From NCBI GenBank assembly GCA_026770585.1, contig MU646316.1, positions 272,446 to 287,328 of the forward strand: a stretch of DNA of 14,883 nucleotides, given 5' to 3'. Positions 7,563 through 12,553 of this stretch are shown piece after piece. Made by a program: the position numbers and the translations under genes. The stretch's first letter is position 1, and each line of letters starts with the position of its first letter. This stretch comes from Baffinella frigidus. Lineage: Eukaryota > Cryptophyceae > Cryptomonadales > Baffinellaceae. The notes under the pieces are model-generated. The model made no database searches. It had not been told where the DNA came from and worked only from the letters and a program-made list of their open reading frames with translations.

Positions 7563-7680
7563 TACAGGAGTACCTCGCTGATAAGAAACTGCCCCCCATC
7601 TGGGACCACCGTAGGGCCCTAGGCATAAGCCTACTGTAGGGTCCAGGGGGGAACGATTTCTGATGAGCGAGGAACCCCTA
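7563..7680. mobile_element. MITE-like element, family B copy 4
   Basis: It starts TACAGGAGTACCTCGCTGAT and ends ATGAGCGAGGAACCCCTA, having lost a G before the terminal TA. The core CCGTAGGGCCCTAGG and CCTACTGTAGGG is present. It abuts the family C element at the shared TA (7679-7680). Confidence 0.85.
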
Positions 7681-7884
7681 GAGCCAATCTGGTAGGACTT
7701 GGCCAAAGCGAACTTCGAAGTTGCAAGATTGCGAACTTCTAGATGGACCCGTTTGGACATGTAGTGTTTTAAATTCAATTTTTGCAGTACAATCATGGTG
7801 TTTACTAATAATTACGGTCCATCTAGAAGTTCGCAATCTTGCAAGTTCGAAGTTCGCGCTGGCCAAGTCTTACCAGATTGGCTC
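7681..7884. mobile_element. Long-arm palindromic element, family C
   Basis: Two arms of about 69 bp (7681-7749 and 7816-7884) match in inverted orientation with only a few differences. They begin GAGCCAATCTGGTAGGACTT and close with CCAGATTGGCTC. The 66-bp AT-rich loop has no ORF. TA stands on both sides: the left TA is the end of a family B element and the right TA is the start of a family A element. The near-identity of the arms makes it a strong RNA-hairpin former. Confidence 0.85.
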
Positions 7885-7988
7885 TATCCCTTAAGTGACC
7901 AACGGGTGAATAATCGCCCGTGGAAGCCCTAGGCAGGTCCTAGGGCCCTACGGTAGGGCGTATGACCCTACTGGTCACTTAAGGGATA
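7885..7988. mobile_element. MITE-like element, family A copy 8
   Basis: It starts TATCCCTTAAGTGACCAACG and ends CTGGTCACTTAAGGGATA. The core CCTAGGCAGGTCCTAGGGCC and CTACGGTAGGGCG is present. It abuts family C at the TA 7885-7886. Confidence 0.9.
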
Positions 7989-8200
7989 TTTGCCAGCCGC
8001 AGAATCGCAGACTCCCGCGAAAGAGTTGGCACAAACGAAGCTCCCTTGTCTTGCCACGGACGAACCCCCCAGCGCGAACACTACTCTGTAGGCGTCTCGA
8101 GTTTCTTGTGCATCATCACCCAGCTGCCTTCAAACCTGGTCTTTGCTTCGTACGGCAAAACGAGCCTGTCGAGGGGTGGGGGGTAAAATCAGTGCTAGCT
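7989..8200. other. Unique spacer with a weak open frame
   Basis: A plus-strand frame without ATG is open from about 7990 to TAA 8184-8186 and reads in part EHYSVGVSSFLCIITQLPSN, then LVFASYGKTSLS. The hydrophobic stretch looks protein-like, but I recognise no family and see no supported splice site. The end of this segment (GCCTGTCGAGGGGTGG near 8165) recurs inverted near 8585-8600. Confidence 0.3.
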
Positions 8201-8400
8201 ACGGCGGGCCTATCTGTCCCGAGGCGGGCCTATCTGTCCCGAGGCGGGCCCATCTGTCCCGAGGCGAGCCTATCTGTCCCGAGGCGGGCCCATCTGTCCC
8301 GAGGCGAGCCTATCTGTCCCGAGGCGGGCCCATCTATCCCGAGGCGGGCCCATCTATCCCGAGGCGGGCCTATCTGTCCCGAGGCGGGCCCATCTGTCCC
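8201..8400 (+). repeat. 20-bp minisatellite, ten units
   Basis: Ten consecutive units of GAGGCGGGCCYATCTRTCCC, in exact 20-bp register. Units differ at three sites (GGGCC/GAGCC, CAT/TAT, CTG/CTA), and the variants alternate in pairs in the middle, which suggests dimeric amplification. The array stays open in two plus-strand frames only because the unit lacks stops, so I do not call it coding. Confidence 0.95.
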
Positions 8401-8435
8401 GGTCAGGAATGCCGCGACCCTCCCGAGACGACAGA

Positions 8436-8558
8436 TGCAGGGGTACCTCGTTCAGAAGAAACTGCCCCCCCCCCCAAGGACCACCGCAGGGCCCTAGACA
8501 TAGTCCTACTGTAGGGTCCTAGGGGGAGGCACTTTCTTATGAGCGAGGTACCCCTGTA
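8436..8558. mobile_element. MITE-like element, family B copy 5
   Basis: It starts TGCAGGGGTACCTCGTTCAG and ends TTATGAGCGAGGTACCCCTGTA, with the left TA changed to TG. The core has GGGCCCTAGACATAGTCC and CTACTGTAGGGTCCTAGG. Confidence 0.87.
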
Positions 8559-8636
8559 GGCCCACCGCAGCACTCACTTGGCCACCACCCCCTCGACAGG
8601 CTTCTTTTAAACTCAGTGCTGGCTGCGGCGGGCCTA
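8557..8636. mobile_element. Small TA-bounded palindrome, family H
   Basis: An 80-bp segment running from the TA of one family B element to the TA of the next. Its ends pair: TAGGCCCACCGCAG-CACTCA against TCAGTGCTGGCTGCGGCGGGCCTA. The right arm resembles 8190-8212, which leads into the minisatellite, so the minisatellite may have grown from this terminus. Confidence 0.5.
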
Positions 8637-8751
8637 CAGGGGTACTTCGCTCATCAGAAAGCGCCCCCCCCTCAGGACCATCACAGGGTCCTAGGCACGG
8701 GCCTACTGTAGGGTCCTAGGGGGAGGCAGCTTTTTATGCGCGAGGTCTGCA
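8635..8751. mobile_element. MITE-like element, family B copy 6
   Basis: It starts TACAGGGGTACTTCGCTCAT and ends TTATGCGCGAGGTCTGCA, with a decayed right terminus. The core has CAGGGTCCTAGGCACGGGCC and CTACTGTAGGGTCCTAGG. Confidence 0.8.
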
Positions 8752-8803
8752 GAACAAGTTCCGGTGTCCGTCTATGTTGGGAGCTCGAAGAACCTAAAGT
8801 ACC

Positions 8804-8821
8804 TACAGGGGTACCCCTGTA
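8804..8821. mobile_element. Minimal 18-bp palindrome made only of family B tips
   Basis: TACAGGGGTACCCCTGTA is a perfect palindrome equal to the left and right 10-bp tips of family B joined across a shared centre, with nothing between. It is either an internal-deletion product, an excision remnant or a coincidence; its location among family B copies favours a derivative. Confidence 0.6.
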
Positions 8822-8888
8822 TCAGCCCCCGAGGCGGGCAACATCGCAGCGTTCCCGAGGCGGTCCTCCCAGACAAGTTCATAGGCTC

Positions 8889-9024
8889 ACGGACTAAAAA
8901 GGGGGTAGTTAGGCCTACGATATTGACTACGGTAGGCCGTAGGGACCTAGGGGGGCTCCTACGAAAAACCCTACGGCCTACCGTAGGTAATACCGTAGGT
9001 CTAACTACCCCATTTTGAGTCCGT
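8889..9024. mobile_element. Palindromic element, family D
   Basis: A 136-bp inverted repeat. The left arm, 8889 to about 8944, starts ACGGACTAAAAAGGGGGTAG; the right arm, about 8969-9024, ends CTACCCCATTTTGAGTCCGT. The arms differ at only a few positions. The arms contain CTACGGTAGGCCGTAGGG, related to the cores of families A and B, and the loop holds CCTAGG. No TA is seen at the outer ends. Confidence 0.75.
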
Positions 9025-9109
9025 TACCCTATTAAAGTGTCGGCCTCGAGACACGACACACGTCGATTGCGAGACACGACACCACGAGTTGTTTGCATCG
9101 GACGCGCGC
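9025..9109. other. Short spacer with a repeated phrase
   Basis: GAGACACGACAC occurs twice (near 9048 and 9071), separated by ACGTCGATTGC. No gene is seen. Confidence 0.4.
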
Positions 9110-9214
9110 TATCCCTTAAGTGGCCAGGAGGTCAAATTTGACCTCCAAGAGGTCCTAGGCAGGTCCCAGGGCCCTGCAGTAGGGCGTATGAGCCTACTCG
9201 CCACTTGAGGGATA
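9110..9214. mobile_element. MITE-like element, family A copy 9
   Basis: A 105-bp copy. It starts TATCCCTTAAGTGGCCAGGA and ends CTCGCCACTTGAGGGATA. The subterminal GTCAAATTTGAC palindrome is shared with copy 4, and the core AGGTCCTAGGCAGGTCCCAG is present. TA bounds both sides. Confidence 0.9.
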
Positions 9215-9258
9215 TGCAGCACGCTGGGAATGCTGCACACGCCAACCTTACGCTCTCC

Positions 9259-9332
9259 ACCCTGAACCCTGAACCCTGAACCCTGCACCCGAAACCCTGA
9301 ATCCTAAAGCTGAACCATACACCCTAAACCTC
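9259..9332 (-). repeat. Telomere-like heptamers, C-rich orientation
   Basis: CCCTGAA units (three perfect in a row at about 9261-9283), then CCCGAAA and CCCTAAA variants. The orientation is opposite to the arrays at 3.4-6.3 kb. Confidence 0.85.
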
Positions 9333-9342
9333 CAATCAAGAG

Positions 9343-9410
9343 GTTGGGGGGGAGACTTATGCTGGAGGTTGAGTTGGATCCACGTAGGTTGCTGGTGCGT
9401 CGCAGAGTAG
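9343..9410 (-). pseudogene. Partial duplicate of acetyltransferase exon 4
   Basis: 68 bp identical except for one base to 9594-9661, the middle of exon 4 of the minus-strand acetyltransferase, in the same orientation and 251 bp downstream in gene terms. It encodes YSATHQQPTWIQLNLQHKSP. It lacks the exon start with the LYNKYGY motif and any clear acceptor. It is a duplicated exon fragment, probably not translated. Confidence 0.85.
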
Positions 9411-9443
9411 GCAGAAACCCTGAACCCTGCACCTTCAATCAAG

Positions 9444-9589
9444 TTCATCTCGAAAGAAAACTGAACCAGTTCCCTAATTAGCGTTTTCATTTAATTAGGC
9501 GGCCTAATTAAATTTACCATACCCTGACTAATTTCTCCTATGCAACCTCCTATTGAAAAGGAACTGATTCAGTGATCTTCCGAGATGAA
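9444..9589. repeat. Inverted repeat overlapping the acetyltransferase 3' end
   Basis: The 30-bp arms 9444-9473 (TTCATCTCGAAAGAAAACTG onward) and 9560-9589 pair with a few mismatches. The loop contains a second palindrome near 9490 (TTTAATTAGG, CGG, CCTAATTAAA). The right arm supplies the last codons of the predicted acetyltransferase, so the inferred C-terminal tail may derive from this element. Confidence 0.7.
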
Positions 9590-12215
9590 AGTGGTTGGGG
9601 GGGAGACTTATGCTGGAGGTTGAGTTGGATCCACGTAGGCTGCTGGTGCGTCGCAGAGTAGCCATACTTGTTGTAGAGCTCCTGCACCTGCATCCGGAAA
9701 AATAATTTAATTAAATGAAAATGGACAACACAATTTACTACACATTTGCTTTAATATTACTAGTAGGAGCCTTCTGTGTAGTAAATTTCGTTGCCCATTT
9801 TTATTAAAATAGATGATGTTCCCGCATTAACCTGTGAGAGCGGCTGATACGGGGTACAGTAAGTGGCACAATGCGTAGGGCATGTGCGGTGCTGGCGCTG
9901 GCTGTTTGGCAATAAATTACCAATCTCTCTCCTGCACCTGCATCCAGGAACTTTCGTTTGGTCCCTTGCTCTGCCCACGCCACACAGCGGGCTACGAAGG
10001 AATTTTCAGGCAGGGAATGCCCGAGTTTCCGTTACCTTATCCGTAGGAACCCCCCTATGTCCCTACGAGTTGCCTACCGTAGGGTCCTAGGTCTTATCGC
10101 TTAGGGGTTATTCAAAATCCCTTCGAAGTCCGCTGTGTGGTCACACTCAGTTCTGCGAATCGGAGGGACACACCAACCCCCCCCCGCACCTGTGCAAGAT
10201 AGTCCAGCCCTGGTCTCTCTCTCCCTCTCTCTCGTTCTCTCTCTCTCTCCCGTTGTCTCTCTCCCTCTCTCTCTCCCTCTCTCCCTCTCTCTCTCACACA
10301 CACAGAAATGACAAGCCGATTGTCAGCACCGAGCGGCACGGTCGCTCAGCAACCGCGGGGTGGGCGGGGCGTGCAGTGCCCCCAAACCCCAAACCCCACC
10401 CCCTAAACTCCAACCCCAAACCCCAACCCCTAAAACCCCAACCCCAAAGCAGGTAGAGCGTTTGCGGTAATTGTTGTCCGTTTTGGGGGTTGAGTTTTCA
10501 AGTTTTCAAGTTTTCATTTGTGCCAGAAGTGTCAATTTAAAATGTGTTACGGCCTTGACAATATTTCAAAACTCTCGAAAACTCGAAAACTCGAACTCGA
10601 AAACGGACACCGATTACCGCAAACGCTCTACCCTATGAAACAGACCGGCTCGCGCTCGACGTGAAGGAAGAGCTCCTGGAAGCCCCACTCCCTCGCCTGC
10701 GCCTCGCACGCATCCACCAGCCGGCGCCCCAGCCCACGCGCCCGGTTCCGCTTATCCACGCACAAGTTGAAGAGATAAGTGGACGGTTCTGGCTAAGTGG
10801 ACGGTTCTGGCTAAGCTGACGGTTCTGGCTAAGTTGACGGTTCTGGCTAAGTTGGGCAGACCGGCTCGCGCTCGACGTGAAGGAAGAGCTCCTGGAAGCC
10901 CCACTCCCTCGCCTGCGCCTCGCACGCATCCACCAGCCGGCGCCCCAGCCCCCGCGCCCGGTTCCGCTTATCCACGCACAAGTTAAAGAGGTACGGGACC
11001 TCCGGGGATGGGAGCGCAGGGTAGGGGAGGAGGATCATCTCCACGGCCCCGACGACGGCCCCTGGGGTGAGAAAAGGGTTCAGGCGTGAGCACCTTTTGA
11101 GGCTGGGGAGGGGCGAGGGGGGGAGGGCTTGTGGGGTGACCTGTGAGGGGGTCCCGCCCCTGGGGTAAGGAAAGGGTTCACGCGTGAGCACCTTTCGAGG
11201 CTGGAGAGGGGCGAGGGGGTGGAGGGGTGTGGGGTGTACCTGTAAGGGGGTCTTCTGCGGCGAAGACGGCTGTTTTGGGGGCGACGGCGTGGAAGGGGTG
11301 CGTCGTGCTCATCTCGTCCTGGGTTGGGGTTTTGGGTTTTGGGTTTTGGGTTTTGGGTTTTGGGTTTTGGGGTTTGGGTTTGGGGCTTGGGGTTTGGGGC
11401 TTGGGGTTTTGGGTTTTGGGTTTTGGGTTTTGGTGTTTGGTGTTTGGGTTTTGGGTTTTGGGTTTTGGGTTTTGGGTTCTGGGTTTTGGGGTTTGGTGTT
11501 TGGGTTTTGGGTTTTGGGTTTTGGGTTTTGGGTTTTGGGTTTTGGGTTTGGAGTTTGGGGTTCAGGGTGTAGGGCGTAGAATTTAGGGTCCAGGGTTCAG
11601 GGTTCAGGGTCCAGGGTTCAGGGTTCAGGGTTCAGGATTTTGGCTTCAGGGTTCATGGTTTAGGGTGCAGGGTTCAGAGTTCAGGGTTTAGGATTCTTTC
11701 AGACAGGTCTTCATCTGAGATACTTTTTCTTTTAACGATGGGAGTGTTCTCACCGCAAGGCGCCTGAAAAGCCGATCCCGCTGCGCCCTGTACTCCACAC
11801 CCACGTATGGCTCGCCTTCTGGGTTCTCAAAAGCCTTGATCAGGTCCATCCAGTCCCCGCTCCCCCCCCCGAGCGCGCGCTGTCCGTAGAAGCAGTCCAT
11901 CGAGACTGCCACTATGTTGTCGATGTCCCCGCTCGTCGCCGGCCGCACCACCACCTCGTCGATCACGCGCGCATCGGCCACTCCTTCGCTGGTCAGCTGC
12001 CCCTGCCCTCGAACGTCTGCCCCGCTCGGTGCCTGCATGTAAAGGCCTCTGCACGCTGGACCTCCTCGCGGCCCCACTCTCCTGCAAGAAGCTGCCGCAG
12101 GGTGCAGGGAACGCGGCGCGAACGGACCGCACGGAACGAACGCAGCAGAACTGCATGGCGGTCCTTGCAGCAGCAGCAGCAGCGCGCAGAGCGCGAATCG
12201 ATGGACCGCCACCAT
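9550..12215 (-). CDS. Plastid-targeted GNAT-family N-acetyltransferase, four exons
   Basis: Exons: 12215-11754, 11318-11240, 11061-10862 and 9687-9550 (TAG at 9552-9550), 292 codons. Residues 1-24 are a signal peptide (core FALCALLLLL); SSA|AFVP and an Arg/Pro/Ala-rich stretch follow, the bipartite plastid leader of red-lineage algae. The GNAT domain starts near residue 88 (VVVRPATSGDID). VVGAVEMIL is the expected central strand, and NLCVDKRNRARGLGRRLV holds the acetyl-CoA-binding R-x-x-G-x-G (R215, G218, G220). FLHVE and LYNKYGY are the late strand and motif B. Substrate is unknown. Introns 1 and 2 have GTGAGA and GTACAC donors and CAG acceptors with matching phases. The exon 3/4 join (GTCTGC donor) is phase-correct but weaker, and leaves motif B about two residues closer to HVE than usual. 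An in-frame Met 21 codons upstream exists; I chose 12215 because it puts the signal peptide at the N-terminus. The last 12 residues are uncertain. Confidence 0.8.
9703..9811. mobile_element. Palindromic MITE-like element, family G copy 2
   Basis: TA-bounded inverted repeat. Left arm 9703-9744 ends ACACAATTTACTACACA; right arm starts TGTGTAGTAAATTTCGTTGC and ends at TA 9810-9811. The central GCTTTAATATTACTAGTA is identical to the copy at 223-329. It lies within acetyltransferase intron 3, only about 15 nt upstream (gene sense) of the exon 4 acceptor, and may supply the branch-point region. Confidence 0.75.
9929..9945 (-). repeat. 17-bp copy of the exon 4 acceptor junction
   Basis: In gene sense GGATGCAGGTGCAGGAG matches 9695-9679 exactly. 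It comprises the last intron bases, the CAG acceptor and the first nine coding bases of exon 4. The offset is 250 bp, nearly the same as the 251-bp offset of the exon 4 fragment at 9343-9410. Confidence 0.6.
10024..10110. other. Solo fragment carrying the shared MITE core
   Basis: CCTATGTCCCTACGAG and CCTACCGTAGGGTCCTAGGT resemble the core of families A, B and D, but no terminal inverted repeats are recognisable. Probably a decayed element inside acetyltransferase intron 3. Confidence 0.4.
10213..10307. repeat. CT microsatellite
   Basis: Mostly CTCTCTCC and CTCTCT units ending in a short CACACA run. It lies within the predicted third intron of the acetyltransferase, where the transcribed strand reads GAGAGA. 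Confidence 0.95.
10381..10447 (-). repeat. CCCCAAA-type heptamers
   Basis: About 67 bp of CCCCAAA, CCCCTAAA and related units in C-rich orientation, directly before the family E element. Degenerate relatives of the TTTAGGG arrays. Confidence 0.85.
10454..10630. mobile_element. Palindromic MITE-like element, family E
   Basis: A 177-bp element whose ends are TAGAGCGTTTGCGGTAAT and ATTACCGCAAACGCTCTA. TA bounds both sides. The arms continue through TGTCCGTTTT and AAAACGGACA and then opposed AAGTTTTC / GAAAACTCG simple repeats. It lies in acetyltransferase intron 3, 11 bp from the duplicated exon 3 copy. Confidence 0.85.
10641..10774 (-). pseudogene. Partial duplicate of acetyltransferase exon 3
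   Basis: A 134-bp copy of 10857-10990 with only two differences. It encodes the acetyl-CoA-binding segment LFNLCVDKRNRARG through FLHVEREP, with the donor-like GTCTG retained. It lies 216 bp further along the gene. The first ~70 bases of exon 3 and the exon 3 acceptor are missing, so use as an alternative exon would require a different acceptor. The reading frame is intact across the copy. Confidence 0.88.
10776..10855. repeat. 18-bp tandem repeat between the exon 3 copies
   Basis: About 4.4 units of TAAGTKGACGGTTCTGGC in exact 18-bp register fill the space between the duplicate and the authentic exon 3. Units differ at one or two sites (GTGG, GCTG, GTTG). Confidence 0.93.
11062..11239 (-). 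repeat. Acetyltransferase intron 2, an internally duplicated intron
   Basis: This 178-bp intron consists of two tandem copies of about 95 bp. On the plus strand both begin CCCCTGGGGTRAG and both contain GAGCACCTTT and GGGGCGAGGGGG. The duplicated unit spans the end of exon 2, the intron and the acceptor, so a second acceptor (CCCCAG) and a second donor (CACAG|GTCACC) lie inside, enclosing a 19-nt potential microexon. Splicing from the outer donor to the outer acceptor preserves frame. Confidence 0.75.
11319..11700 (+). repeat. TTTTGGG heptamer array filling acetyltransferase intron 1
   Basis: From 11324 to about 11555 TTTTGGG units dominate, with TTTGGGG and TTTGGTG variants. To 11695 TTCAGGG and TTTAGGG variants follow. 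It takes up most of the 435-bp intron 1 (11319-11753), so the pre-mRNA reads CCCAAAA repeats that run almost to the acceptor. Long open frames here are products of the repeat. Confidence 0.95.
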
Positions 12216-12553
12216 GGAGAGATTCCTGAATTGCAACTCGACAGGTTGTGAGCCTCGTGGACTTTTGACAAGACGCAACTTTTGTCAAAAACGCGCACGT
12301 GAAGATATCCACTTTTGGGTCTGGATCAACTTTTGAGCTCGAAATCTTCAGATCTGGAGATTCCTTCCCCCTCGCCGCCTCTCTTTGTTGGGGCTTGTCG
12401 GTGCGACGTTGCAGCGCCGGCTCAGGCAGACGGAACAAGCCCGTGGCAAAAACCTGCACGCACGGCGCGGGCACACCAAATCGACTTTTGGCCCACTTTT
12501 CAAAACCGAGTTCAAGTTTTGAACGAGGCGAGGCCACCGAGCGGGGCTGAGCG
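12216..12553. promoter_or_regulatory. Divergent promoter region between the two genes
   Basis: 338 bp separate the two start codons. ACTTTTG occurs at 12261, 12278, 12311, 12329 and 12484, all in plus orientation, with ACTTTTC at 12495. The first two form part of an imperfect inverted repeat (TTTTGACA and TGTCAAAA). No classical TATA box is evident. 5' UTRs of both transcripts must also lie here. The regulatory role is inferred from position and motif repetition. Confidence 0.55.

Noticed and set aside
7292-7866. Frames of 60-135 codons over 7.3-7.9 kb
   Set aside because: They read through family B and C MITE arms. The apparent peptide similarity between them reflects shared element sequence and not protein homology.
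8051-8514. 148- and 123-codon frames with a repeated Pro/Arg/Ser pattern
   Set aside because: Both frames exist only because the 20-bp minisatellite lacks stops, and they end inside a family B MITE. No start context or domain.
981-9214. CRISPR array or bacterial REP elements
   Set aside because: Repeats are palindromic, irregularly spaced and of several families, with no uniform spacers; the genes have spliceosomal introns and plastid targeting, so the DNA is eukaryotic.
10101-10456. Arg/Glu-rich or Ser/Leu-rich frames
   Set aside because: Products of the CT microsatellite on either strand.
11184-11586. Three overlapping open frames rich in Gly/Phe/Trp/Leu (GFWVLGFGFW repeats)
   Set aside because: They are translations of the TTTTGGG heptamer array, open in all three frames because the unit has no stop. 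The region is intron 1 of the minus-strand acetyltransferase.
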